A stretch of 64,000 nt of DNA, from NCBI GenBank assembly GCA_947629455.1, contig CANRDT010000001.1:62001-126000 (forward strand), written 5' to 3'. Position 1 is the first letter of the stretch, and each line of letters opens with the position of its first letter. This DNA is from an uncultured Ruminococcus sp. (GTDB lineage: Bacteria > Bacillota > Clostridia > Oscillospirales > Ruminococcaceae). The notes under the pieces were generated by a model. That model saw nothing but the letters and a program-made list of their open reading frames with translations. It made no database searches and was not told the DNA's origin. Made by a program: the position numbers and the translations under genes. Shown piece by piece: positions 35,767-44,139 of the stretch.

Positions 35767-35789
35767 CAATAAGAGAGGATGATAATTTT

Positions 35790-37310
35790 ATGGACGAAAA
35801 GGATTTCACTATTTCAGATATAAACGGAAATTCCGATAACGGAGAATCAGGCGTCAAGGATCTTCCTCCCGATCAGGATATTTCTTTCGGCGGAGCGGAC
35901 GGTAATGAAAAACCGGATATTTCGGGATTTTTTGAAAAAGAGGAGCAGGAGCGCACAAAGCAGGATAACGCGCAGGAGGATAGCAAAATATCCGATGAGC
36001 CTGCCCGGCCGCAGGAACAGGAAAACGCGGAAGTTATCCCCGAGCCTGCTATAAATGACAAGCCTGCGGAAAACATCGAAAAAGAGCCTGAAAAAACCGA
36101 TACAGATAAGCGCCGCAAAGAGGACAAGCCCCTGCCGCCGAAACAGACGGCAAAGAAACGTCCCGTACAGGATAAAAAGGTCAAAAAGAAAAAGAAGAAG
36201 AAAAGAAAAAATAAAAAGGGATTTAATAACTCGATTTTCGGCGGACTTATCCTTGTAACTATTATTCTTACCGTTTCGCTTGTCGCGGCGGTGGGAGGTA
36301 TTTCTCTGGGAATGGAGTACCTTGGTATAGGCAAGACCGAAAACGAAGTGACTTTTAATATTCCCAAAAACGCCACGACCGATGAGATCGCCGATATTCT
36401 CATCGACAATAAGATAATCGAAAACAAGTTCCTGTTTAAGGTAGCAATGAGGTTAAAACGTCCGCCTGTCATTTACCCCGGAACGATCACACTTCACCCC
36501 TCTATGGGATATGCCGGAGTTATCGACGAACTGGCAGTACAGAGAGAGACCTACGAAACGGTGACGGTGACTTTCCCGGAGGGTATAACCCTGCTCGAGG
36601 CTGCAAATCTCCTTCAGGAAAACAACGTCTGCACAGCGGAGGATTTCCTCTTTGAGTTTAACAAGCCTCAGGGATATGAATTTGAATCCAAGGTAGAAAC
36701 TAATTCCGATTCGTTCTACAGTATGGAGGGATTTTTCTTCCCCGATACATATAATTTCTATGTGAACGATTCGGCTTACAGCGTTACGGCTACGCTCAGG
36801 CAGCATTTCAATGACAAGATCACCGAGAGTATGTACGCAAAAATGAAAGAAAAACATCTTTCTCTCAGCGAAGTCATAACAATAGCGTCAATTGTCCAGT
36901 GGGAGGCAAATTCGGTCGAAGATATGCCGAAAGTCGCCTCCGTCTTTCTCAATCGTCTTGACGATCCCGATACTTTCCCGTCTTTACAGTCGGACGCTAC
37001 AAAGAACTATGTAGAAAAGGTCATCAAGTCGGTCGGCTCGGACGAGGCTTCGATAGCTCATTATACAGATTGCTACGATACTTATATATGCGAGGGACTT
37101 CCTGCCGGTCCGGTATGCAATCCCGGAATTGACGCGATCAACGCGGTGCTCGATCCCGATAAGACAGAGTACTATTACTTCTGTAACAATCTTGAAACAG
37201 GGAAAAGCTACTTTGCAAAAACTCTTGAAGAACATGAGAAAAATCTCGTCAAAGCCGGTCTGAAAAAAGCCGACGATAAAGACGATAATAAAGACAACGA
37301 TCAGGAGTAA
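35790..37310 (+). CDS. mltG: Endolytic murein transglycosylase MltG
   Basis: A 506-residue YceG-family enzyme that cuts nascent glycan strands. A long, charged cytoplasmic N-tail (about residues 1-145, rich in Glu, Asp, Lys and Pro, ending in an almost pure Lys/Arg run) precedes one membrane helix (GGLILVTIILTVSLVAAVGGI). A LysM-like part follows, then the catalytic domain with IVQWEAN (catalytic Glu) and GLPAGPVCNPGIDAINA. The N-tail is longer than in Escherichia coli. ATG follows AGAGGATG. Confidence 0.95.
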   Translation: MDEKDFTISDINGNSDNGESGVKDLPPDQDISFGGADGNEKPDISGFFEKEEQERTKQDNAQEDSKISDEPARPQEQENAEVIPEPAINDKPAENIEKEPEKTDTDKRRKEDKPLPPKQTAKKRPVQDKKVKKKKKKKRKNKKGFNNSIFGGLILVTIILTVSLVAAVGGISLGMEYLGIGKTENEVTFNIPKNATTDEIADILIDNKIIENKFLFKVAMRLKRPPVIYPGTITLHPSMGYAGVIDELAVQRETYETVTVTFPEGITLLEAANLLQENNVCTAEDFLFEFNKPQGYEFESKVETNSDSFYSMEGFFFPDTYNFYVNDSAYSVTATLRQHFNDKITESMYAKMKEKHLSLSEVITIASIVQWEANSVEDMPKVASVFLNRLDDPDTFPSLQSDATKNYVEKVIKSVGSDEASIAHYTDCYDTYICEGLPAGPVCNPGIDAINAVLDPDKTEYYYFCNNLETGKSYFAKTLEEHEKNLVKAGLKKADDKDDNKDNDQE

Positions 37311-37359
37311 AACATATCCGCAGCCTTTGCCGCGCGCTTGACGACAAAGATAGTAACCT

Positions 37360-37399
37360 ACAGCGTCTGTTATTTCACAAGCGAAGTGACAGACGCTGT
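37360..37399 (+). repeat. Hairpin between mltG and the U32 gene
   Basis: ACAGCGTCTG pairs with CAGACGCTGT, and an inner TCAC pairs with GTGA. It is strong and centred in the 137-nt gap, but no T run follows, so its function as a terminator is doubtful. Confidence 0.6.
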
Positions 37400-37447
37400 T
37401 GTGATGATACGATAAAAAATATAAACTTGCGAAAGGAATACTGCTCG

Positions 37448-38671
37448 ATGTCTGAAAGAAAAACAGAGATACTTTCTCCCGTGGGAGATATGGAAAGACT
37501 GTACGCCGCGCTCGATTTCGGGGCAGACGCCGTTTATCTCGGCTCAACGCGGTTCGGAATGAGGGCGCAGTCGGCTAAATTCGACTATGATTCTCTGAAA
37601 ATTGCCGCAGATGAAGTACATCGGCGCGGAAAAAGGATATACCTTACCTGCAACACGCTGCCGCACAATGACGAGATACAGTATCTTGAAGAATTTATCC
37701 TGCAAGCACAGTCGGCAGGAGTTGACGCTCTTATTGCCAACGATATAGGCGTTTTTTCTCTGATAAAGAAATATGCCCCCGATATGGAGATACACATTTC
37801 CACACAGGCAGGCATAGTAAACTATGTAACGGCAAACGAATTTTACAATATGGGCGCAAAGCGCGTAGTACTGGCAAGGGAGCTTTCTCTGGAGGAAATA
37901 GCGCAGATACGGGCAAAAACCCCGAAAGAGCTTGAAATAGAGGTATTTGTTCACGGCGCTATGTGCGTCAGCTTTTCGGGACGCTGTCTGCTTTCGCAGT
38001 ACCTTGTAGACCGTGACGCCAACCGCGGAGAATGTGCCCAGCCCTGCCGCTGGGGGTACTATCTTATGGAGGAAACGCGCCCCGGGCAGTATTTTCCCAT
38101 ATCCGAGGACGAAAAGGGAAGTTATATACTAAATGCCAAAGACCTGTGTATGATCGACCATATAGACAAGCTTGCCGAGGCAGGAGTGGACAGTTTCAAA
38201 ATAGAAGGCAGAGCAAAATCATCATACTATGTTTCCGTCATAACAAATGCATATCGTATGGCTATGGATATTTACAAGCACGATCCGCAGAATTTTGCAT
38301 TACCGCAGTGGATACGCGACGAGGTTTTCAAGGTCAGTCACAGACCCTACTGCACGGGATTTTTCTTTGGACACCCGAATGACTGCCAGTATTACGAAAG
38401 CAGCGGCTACATACGCAGCTACGATGTTGCCGCGACTGTGGAAAAATGCGAAAACGGCAGGATATACGGCGTTCTGAGGAATAAATTCAACAAGGGCGAC
38501 AAACTCGAGGCGCTCGCACCCGGAAAAAAGCCGCAGGAGCTTACCGCAGATATTATCTATGACGAACTGGACAATGAAATAGATACCGCAAATCACGCCA
38601 TGATGAAGTTTTCGCTCCCGTCGGATATCATACTTCCCAAAAATGCAGTCCTCAGAATAGAAAAACCGTAG
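37448..38671 (+). CDS. Peptidase U32 family protein
   Basis: A 407-residue protein of the U32 family (PrtC/YegQ/RlhA group). The U32 signature region is EIEVFVHGAMCVSFSGRCLLSQYL, followed by ANRGECAQPCRW with Cys residues likely to bind an iron-sulfur cluster. A C-terminal barrel-like end follows. Members named TrhP help hydroxylate tRNA wobble uridine, and others act on 23S rRNA, so protease activity is doubtful. ATG at 37448 follows AAAGGA. It ends 1 nt from the oppositely directed recombinase gene. Confidence 0.88.
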   Translation: MSERKTEILSPVGDMERLYAALDFGADAVYLGSTRFGMRAQSAKFDYDSLKIAADEVHRRGKRIYLTCNTLPHNDEIQYLEEFILQAQSAGVDALIANDIGVFSLIKKYAPDMEIHISTQAGIVNYVTANEFYNMGAKRVVLARELSLEEIAQIRAKTPKELEIEVFVHGAMCVSFSGRCLLSQYLVDRDANRGECAQPCRWGYYLMEETRPGQYFPISEDEKGSYILNAKDLCMIDHIDKLAEAGVDSFKIEGRAKSSYYVSVITNAYRMAMDIYKHDPQNFALPQWIRDEVFKVSHRPYCTGFFFGHPNDCQYYESSGYIRSYDVAATVEKCENGRIYGVLRNKFNKGDKLEALAPGKKPQELTADIIYDELDNEIDTANHAMMKFSLPSDIILPKNAVLRIEKP

Positions 38672-38672
38672 A

Positions 38673-39671
38673 TCATTCTTCCTCGGATTTTTTTATAAGA
38701 TCCGGATCTGAAAGCGGATTCGACTGTGCAGCCTCTTTAAGATTCTCACTTGAAAGATGAGTGTATATTTCGGTAGTGGCTATGCTTTTGTGTCCCAGAA
38801 TATCTTTCAGCACAAGAGTATCCACACCGCCGTGCTGATACATAAGTGTAGCCGCCGTATGCCTCAGCTTGTGAGTGGTTATTCCAAGATTCGACAATCC
38901 GGCTCTGGCAAGATTTTCCTCAACGATCTGCTGTACGCGACGTTTGTTTATACGCGTCTTATTTGCCGAAAGAAAAATAGCGTTTTTATCCTTAGCCGAT
39001 TCACTCGGACGATGGTTGTCTATATAATCGTCAAGAGCCTCGATAGTCGATTCATTCAGATAAACGATACGTTCTTTATTGCCTTTGCCAAGCAGTCTTA
39101 ACGTGTGATTTTCACGGCTGTAATCATTAAGATCGAGTCCGACAAGCTCACTCAGACGCATACCGCAGTTGAGAAACAGCAGAATTATACAATAATCGCG
39201 TTCCTTATATTTTGAGTCAATGCTTTGCAGAAGTTTAAGGCTGTCTTGCAGCGAAAGGAATTTAGGCAGTTTATTCTTTACATGCGGCAGCTCCAGATCG
39301 GCTATCGGATTTGAATCTATAAGCTTAGCTTTCTGATAAAGAAATATGTAGAATTGTTTTAGCGCGGAAGTTTTCCTTGCCCGCGTCGCCGTTTCATTTT
39401 TGCGTGTATCTTTAAGATAGCGAAGATAGACATATGCGTCATTGAGAGTGAACGACTCGACATATTCTATCGGAACGTCAGCGATCGTGATCTCATTCCA
39501 TTCGGTATCAGCCGGCACATCGCGGTGTTTGATCTTCAGGTATCTCAGAAACGTTCTTAGGTCGATGTAGTATGCCTCTTCGGTACGGTCTGCGCGGTCG
39601 CGGACTATTTTTATATTAGTCAGAAAATCCGTCAGATAATAGGGGCAATCGTCAATGTATTTTTGTTTCAT
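38673..39671 (-). CDS. Tyrosine recombinase, Xer family
   Basis: A 332-residue tyrosine recombinase with an N-terminal SAM-like DNA-binding domain and a complete catalytic set: Arg172 (GMRLSEL), Lys196 or 198 (GKGNKER), His267 and Arg270 (THKLRHTA), His294 (LGHKSIATT) and Tyr303 (IYTHLS). It stands alone among housekeeping genes, with no phage genes. Its promoter is nearly consensus, and the mRNA leader holds a 13-bp inverted repeat. The length and lone setting recall single-recombinase systems such as XerS, whose recombination site lies next to its gene. A dimer-resolution role is inferred; an invertase or transcription-linked role is possible. Confidence 0.9.
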   Translation of the reverse strand: MKQKYIDDCPYYLTDFLTNIKIVRDRADRTEEAYYIDLRTFLRYLKIKHRDVPADTEWNEITIADVPIEYVESFTLNDAYVYLRYLKDTRKNETATRARKTSALKQFYIFLYQKAKLIDSNPIADLELPHVKNKLPKFLSLQDSLKLLQSIDSKYKERDYCIILLFLNCGMRLSELVGLDLNDYSRENHTLRLLGKGNKERIVYLNESTIEALDDYIDNHRPSESAKDKNAIFLSANKTRINKRRVQQIVEENLARAGLSNLGITTHKLRHTAATLMYQHGGVDTLVLKDILGHKSIATTEIYTHLSSENLKEAAQSNPLSDPDLIKKSEEE

Positions 39672-39714
39672 AATATTCCGCCTTTCTTGCTTTCTTGCTT
39701 ATTTCACTTCCCTG

Positions 39715-39744
39715 AGTTTCACTAAATTTTTATTTAGTGAAACT
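39715..39744. repeat. Perfect 13-bp inverted repeat in the xer leader; candidate recombination site
   Basis: AGTTTCACTAAAT (39715-39727), TTTT, ATTTAGTGAAACT (39732-39744). Read as 11-8-11, each arm (AGTTTCACTAA) agrees with the XerD-side arm of the Bacillus dif site, as I recall it, at 8 of 11 positions. It lies about 10 nt downstream of the predicted transcription start and 44 bp upstream of the start codon. No T run follows on the minus strand, so it is not a terminator for yunB. Alternatives are an operator or an mRNA 5' stabilising hairpin. Confidence 0.6.
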
Positions 39745-39757
39745 TCCTGTCAATTTC

Positions 39758-39786
39758 AGTATATCACTTCTCTGGCGGGTTGTCAA
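39758..39786 (-). promoter_or_regulatory. Near-consensus sigma-A promoter of the xer gene
   Basis: Minus strand: TTGACA (39786-39781), 17-bp spacer, TATACT (39763-39758). A second TTGACA lies downstream at 39753-39748, next to the inverted repeat, but lacks a good -10. Confidence 0.88.
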
Positions 39787-39822
39787 GTATCCAAAGCAAC
39801 TTTTCTATATAAATATAAAAAA

Positions 39823-40461
39823 CTATGTAATATTCTCCCCCACCTTCTGAAGATACATATCAGGTATCTTGCCGACTATGATCGTTTCCGCTATCATCAG
39901 TTCGTCACTGACAACTATTTTTTCGGTATCGGTCGGCATAATGACCGAGATCTCCACCGTGACTATAATGCTCAGCTTATGTATCGTCTGATTTATCCCT
40001 GCCGACATAAACTGACTGTTTATTTCCGTATCGACCGAACCGACCTGATAAACGCCGAGTTCTATGTCAGCGCCCCTACCGCTTAACAGCGTGATACCCG
40101 ATAAAGTTCCGAGCGGCACGGAAAATTCTGTGTTTTCTATATCGGATAAAGATCTGTTTACCTCCTCTTTCACTCTGTTCTGCAAAATATTTACAACTGC
40201 TGTATTCGTTTCTGCCGAACATATATTTCCGTTTGCGTCACGATAGATATTCACATAATCATTCCGATCGGTATCAATTTCCTTTTTTACTGCGGCTGTA
40301 ATTATTTCAGTCGCTGTCTCTCTGCCTTTGTATTGACAGATCTCGGAAATATGCTGCGATAACTGCTGCTGGATTATAATAAGCAATACCGCAAGGATAA
40401 TTACTATTATCAACAGGATATATGAAAATTTGCAGGCTTTTGACGCTCTGTACTTGCTCAT
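39823..40461 (-). CDS. yunB: Sporulation protein YunB
   Basis: A 212-residue protein with one N-terminal membrane helix (FSYILLIIVIILAVLLIII) and a YunB extracytoplasmic domain (SVPLGTLSGITLLSGRGADIELGVYQVGSVDTEINSQF). In Bacillus, yunB is mother-cell expressed and needed for full sporulation. ATG at 40461 has GGGGTGAT upstream; the track's start is 11 codons earlier without support. Confidence 0.9.
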   Translation of the reverse strand: MSKYRASKACKFSYILLIIVIILAVLLIIIQQQLSQHISEICQYKGRETATEIITAAVKKEIDTDRNDYVNIYRDANGNICSAETNTAVVNILQNRVKEEVNRSLSDIENTEFSVPLGTLSGITLLSGRGADIELGVYQVGSVDTEINSQFMSAGINQTIHKLSIIVTVEISVIMPTDTEKIVVSDELMIAETIIVGKIPDMYLQKVGENIT

Positions 40462-40521
40462 ATCTATCACCCCTTTTGATTTTATAATACTCAAAAAGGG
40501 CTTATTTTGTTAATATAATAT

Positions 40522-40560
40522 AAAAAAGGCATAGCAAATTTAAACTCGCTATGCCTTTAA
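40522..40560 (-). terminator. Intrinsic terminator of the transketolase operon
   Basis: Minus strand stem AAAGGCATAGC/GCTATGCCTTT, 12-nt loop, then TTTTTT. It lies about 35 nt after the tktB stop. Confidence 0.9.
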
Positions 40561-40595
40561 ATTGTATTATTGTATTATTTTATTATTCTGCTTTA

Positions 40596-41543
40596 TTACT
40601 TAGCTGCAACGGCGGCTTTAACAGTGCCGATAATATTTTCGGCAGACAAACCAAATTCCTTTAGGAGCTGGACTGCCGGACCGGAATGACCGAATACGTC
40701 GTTTACACCGATCCTTATGACCTTTGTAGGCTGTTTTTCACAAAGGACTTCACTTACCGCCGAACCAAGTCCGCCGATAATGCTATGCTCTTCGACCGTT
40801 ACCACAAGTCCGGTCTTTGCGGCGCTCTTTACGATAAGCTCGGAATCTATCGGCTTGATAGTGTGAATATTGATAACGTCAGCCTCAATTCCCTGCTCTG
40901 CCAACGCTTTTCCCGCCTCGATAGCCTCAGCGACCATAAGCCCTGTCGCTATGATAGTAACGTCCTTTCCGCTGCGCAGCTGAATACCCTTGCCAAGCTC
41001 AAACTTGTATGTCGACTTGTCATTGAAAACAGGCACTGCAAGACGTCCGAATCTCATATAAACAGGTCCGTTATGCAAAATTGCAGCCTCGACCGCGGCT
41101 TTGGTCTCAACATCGTCGGCAGGATTGATAATAGTCATACCGGGAATGGTGCGCATAAGAGCAATATCTTCGTTGCACTGATGAGTTGCGCCGTCCTCGC
41201 CTACTGAAATACCTGCATGAGTCGCACCGATCTTGACATTAAGATGAGGATAACCTATCGAATTTCTCACGATCTCAAAAGCGCGTCCCGATGCGAACAT
41301 AGCGAAAGTTGAGGCAAAAGGTATCTTGCCCGTCGTCGCCATACCTGCGGCAACGCCCATCATATTAGCTTCTGCAATACCGCAGTCAAAAAATCTGTCG
41401 GGAAATTTTTTCTTAAAGATACCGGTCTTTGTAGCCGCGGCAAGGTCGGCGTCCAGAACATAAAGATTTTCATATTTATCGCCCAATTCGGCAAGAGCCT
41501 CGCCGTAGCTCTCTCTTGTAGCCTTTTTTATTACGTCTGCCAT
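40596..41543 (-). CDS. Transketolase, C-terminal subunit
   Basis: A 315-residue half of a split transketolase carrying the pyrimidine-binding and C-terminal domains (FDCGIAEANMMGVAAGMA, GATHQCNEDIALMRTIPG, VVTVEEHSIIGGLGSAV). It acts with the N-terminal subunit encoded 3 nt upstream to move two-carbon units in the non-oxidative pentose phosphate pathway. ATG follows GGAGGG at the end of the partner gene. Confidence 0.93.
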   Translation of the reverse strand: MADVIKKATRESYGEALAELGDKYENLYVLDADLAAATKTGIFKKKFPDRFFDCGIAEANMMGVAAGMATTGKIPFASTFAMFASGRAFEIVRNSIGYPHLNVKIGATHAGISVGEDGATHQCNEDIALMRTIPGMTIINPADDVETKAAVEAAILHNGPVYMRFGRLAVPVFNDKSTYKFELGKGIQLRSGKDVTIIATGLMVAEAIEAGKALAEQGIEADVINIHTIKPIDSELIVKSAAKTGLVVTVEEHSIIGGLGSAVSEVLCEKQPTKVIRIGVNDVFGHSGPAVQLLKEFGLSAENIIGTVKAAVAAK

Positions 41544-41546
41544 TGA

Positions 41547-42386
41547 TCAGCCCTCCAGTTCCTTTAATCTTGCGTTAAGTTCGGCAACAGCCTGTTCGTA
41601 CTGCTCTGCATTAGGAGCTGCGCCGTGCCACGATACGTTGTCCTCCATAAAAGAAACGCCTTTGCCCTTGATACTCTTCTGGATTATCACAACAGGCTGA
41701 CTGGAAATGCACTCCGCCTCATTGAAAGCTTTTTCAAGGTTATCAAAATCATGCGCCTCGATCTCGATAGCGTGCCAGCCGAACGCCTCAAATTTTTCCT
41801 TTATCGGATAAGGCGACATAACGTCCTTGACTCTGCCGTCAATCTGCAAACCGTTATTGTCAACGATCGCTACCAAATTATCAAGCTGATAATGAGCCGC
41901 AAACATTGCAGCCTCCCATACCTGACCTTCCTGTATCTCGCCGTCGCCGAGTATCGTATAGACTTTATAGGTATCGGACGAGATCTTAGCAGACAAAGCC
42001 ATTCCGCAGGCGGCGGATATTCCCTGTCCGAGCGAGCCTGAGGACATATCTACACCGGGGATACTTATACAGGGGTGTCCCTGAAGCAGAGCGCCGATAT
42101 GCCTGAGATTTTTAAGCTCGGACTTATCGAAAAAGCCTTTTTCCGCAAGCACCGAATAGAGCGCGGGAGCGGTGTGTCCCTTTGACAGCACCAATCTGTC
42201 TCTCTGAGGTTCGTCGGGAGAATTCGGATAAACATTCATTCTGCAAAAATAAAGATAAGTCAGCAGATCGGCTATAGAAAGCGAACCGCCCGGGTGACCG
42301 GATTTAGCGTTGAAAACGCCCTCAAGGATACCCAGACGTACCTTGCAGGCTGTGATCTCAAGCTGTTTCTTGATTGTTGCGTCCAT
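41547..42386 (-). CDS. Transketolase, N-terminal subunit
   Basis: A 279-residue ThDP-binding half of the split transketolase: SGHPGGSLSIADLLTYLYF, SSGSLGQGISAACGMA, and the GDGEIQEGQVWEAAMFA ThDP motif. It is made with the C-terminal half, as in many Clostridia. ATG follows TTGGAGG. Confidence 0.94.
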   Translation of the reverse strand: MDATIKKQLEITACKVRLGILEGVFNAKSGHPGGSLSIADLLTYLYFCRMNVYPNSPDEPQRDRLVLSKGHTAPALYSVLAEKGFFDKSELKNLRHIGALLQGHPCISIPGVDMSSGSLGQGISAACGMALSAKISSDTYKVYTILGDGEIQEGQVWEAAMFAAHYQLDNLVAIVDNNGLQIDGRVKDVMSPYPIKEKFEAFGWHAIEIEAHDFDNLEKAFNEAECISSQPVVIIQKSIKGKGVSFMEDNVSWHGAAPNAEQYEQAVAELNARLKELEG

Positions 42387-42409
42387 ATAAAAACCTCCAA
42401 AAAATTATT

Positions 42410-43222
42410 TTATAGCTGAGAATATATGTGATCTATCACCGCCGCGACTGCGTCCTCCTCGCAGGAAACGTCAAGGACGATATCGGCGGCAGCCTTGGCA
42501 TCGTCGGTGGCGTTTGACGGGCAAATACCGACGTCCGCATATCTCAGCATTTCAATATCGTTGTTATAGTCCCCTACCGCTACAAAAGTGTAGTCCTCCA
42601 TCGAGCAGGCTTTGCGCATTATTGCAAGCGCAGAGCCTTTTGATATGTTACGCGGGAGCATTTCATAATACCGCGGCGAGGAGACCACAAAGTCAATATC
42701 GGTATAATTTCTGCTTTCGACATATTTTATAAGCTCGCCTATATATTCAGGCTCGCGTGCGAAAAGCACCTTGTAAAGATGATCGGGGATCGTATCAGGC
42801 GTACACATAATAGGCGTTACCTTGCATATTTCACAATGCTGTCTTTCCATTTCGGTCATATTCGGAACGTACACGCCGTCAAGTATCAGAACTTCACAAC
42901 CCACTTCGGGATTATCGCGCAATATCTCTTTTGTAATGTCTTTTGCCTTGTCGGGCAGATACACGTCATATATCTGTTTTTTGTTATTTATATCATATAC
43001 CATACCGCCGTTGCACATTATCGCAGGACAGTTTACCACAACCGATTCAAAATACTGCTGCGACGCCTGCAAAGAACGTCCCGTGGCTATTGAAAATTTG
43101 CCGCCGTCTTTTATAAATCTGTCAACGGCAGCCAGATTCTTCTCGCTCGGTATCTTGCTCTCGGGGAGAAATGTTCCGTCCATATCGGTTATGAGCAGGA
43201 CTTTTTGTATATCTTCAAACAT
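42410..43222 (-). CDS. Cof-type HAD-IIB phosphatase
   Basis: A 270-residue HAD phosphatase with nucleophile motif LLITDMDGTFLP, a C2-type cap and FVAVGDYNNDIEMLRYADVG near the end. Likely substrates are sugar phosphates or flavin/PLP phosphates; sequence alone does not decide. It sits 23 nt upstream of the transketolase genes and may be co-transcribed. Confidence 0.9.
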   Translation of the reverse strand: MFEDIQKVLLITDMDGTFLPESKIPSEKNLAAVDRFIKDGGKFSIATGRSLQASQQYFESVVVNCPAIMCNGGMVYDINNKKQIYDVYLPDKAKDITKEILRDNPEVGCEVLILDGVYVPNMTEMERQHCEICKVTPIMCTPDTIPDHLYKVLFAREPEYIGELIKYVESRNYTDIDFVVSSPRYYEMLPRNISKGSALAIMRKACSMEDYTFVAVGDYNNDIEMLRYADVGICPSNATDDAKAAADIVLDVSCEEDAVAAVIDHIYSQL

Positions 43223-43233
43223 AAAAACAACCT

Positions 43234-44139
43234 CTATGATCTGAGTCTGTTGAGAATATCCACAAAATATTGCGGCAGTTCGCTGTCAAATTCCATATAT
43301 TCCCCATTAGGGTGAATAAAACCTATCTTCTTGGCGTGCAGGCACTGCCCTTCCAGTCCCTTAAACGCCTTGCCGTAAACGTCGTCGCCCAGAACGGGGT
43401 GACCGATATGTGCGCAGTGTACTCTGATCTGGTGCGTTCTTCCCGTTTCAAGGTTAAATTTCACGAGCGTATACTGTCCGAGTTCTTCAAGCACCTGATA
43501 ATGGGTGACCGCGTTTTTGGAGTTAAGCTCGGTCACGCACATCTTCTTGCGGTCGTACTTGCTCCTGCCGATCGGCGCGTCTACCGTACCTGTCAATTGC
43601 TTGAAACGTCCGCAACAAATTGCCTGATATTCGCGTGTAAAGCTATGTGCCTTTATCTGCTCTGCTAAAAAATTGTGAGCCGAATCGGTCTTTGCAACTA
43701 TCAGCAGACCGCTTGTATTCTTGTCGATACGGTGGACTATTCCCGGGCGGATAACTCCGTTAATGCTTGAAAGCCGACCGTCACAGTGATAAAGCAGCGC
43801 ATTGACAAGTGTTCCGTCGCTGTTTCCTGCCGCAGGGTGAACCACCATACCCTTTGGCTTATTTACCACAAGCAGCTGATCGTCCTCATAAACTATCGTT
43901 ATCGGGATATTCTGCGGCAAAACGTTAAGCGGCTCGGGTTCGGGAAGTGTTATCTCTGCCTTTTCCCCGCCGCGCAGCCTGTAATTTTTAGCCGCAGGCT
44001 TGCCGTCTATCGTGACCGCGCCTTCATCAATAAGCTTTTGCAGCATATTTCTGGACATTTCCGGCATAAGCGAACATATCCATTTGTCAAGCCGTTCGCC
44101 TTTGCAGGACTCCTCCGCGCAAATTTCAACCTTCTCCAT
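43234..44139 (-). CDS. rluD: RluA family pseudouridine synthase (RluD type)
   Basis: A 301-residue enzyme. The N-terminal S4 domain (ERLDKWICSLMPEMSRNMLQKLI) precedes the catalytic domain with RPGIVHRIDKNTSGLLIVAKT, whose Asp is catalytic. YCCxF-like ICCGRF and GRTHQIRVH also fit. RluD-type enzymes modify helix 69 of 23S rRNA. It overlaps lspA by 14 nt, the common lspA-rluD pairing. Confidence 0.94.
   Translation of the reverse strand: MEKVEICAEESCKGERLDKWICSLMPEMSRNMLQKLIDEGAVTIDGKPAAKNYRLRGGEKAEITLPEPEPLNVLPQNIPITIVYEDDQLLVVNKPKGMVVHPAAGNSDGTLVNALLYHCDGRLSSINGVIRPGIVHRIDKNTSGLLIVAKTDSAHNFLAEQIKAHSFTREYQAICCGRFKQLTGTVDAPIGRSKYDRKKMCVTELNSKNAVTHYQVLEELGQYTLVKFNLETGRTHQIRVHCAHIGHPVLGDDVYGKAFKGLEGQCLHAKKIGFIHPNGEYMEFDSELPQYFVDILNRLRS

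Noticed and set aside
38673-39671. Prophage or integrative-element integrase
   Set aside because: No phage, conjugation or excision genes are nearby, no tRNA attachment site is visible, and all neighbours are housekeeping or sporulation genes.
39715-39744. Inverted repeat as the yunB terminator
   Set aside because: No T run follows on the minus strand, and it lies downstream of the next gene's promoter.
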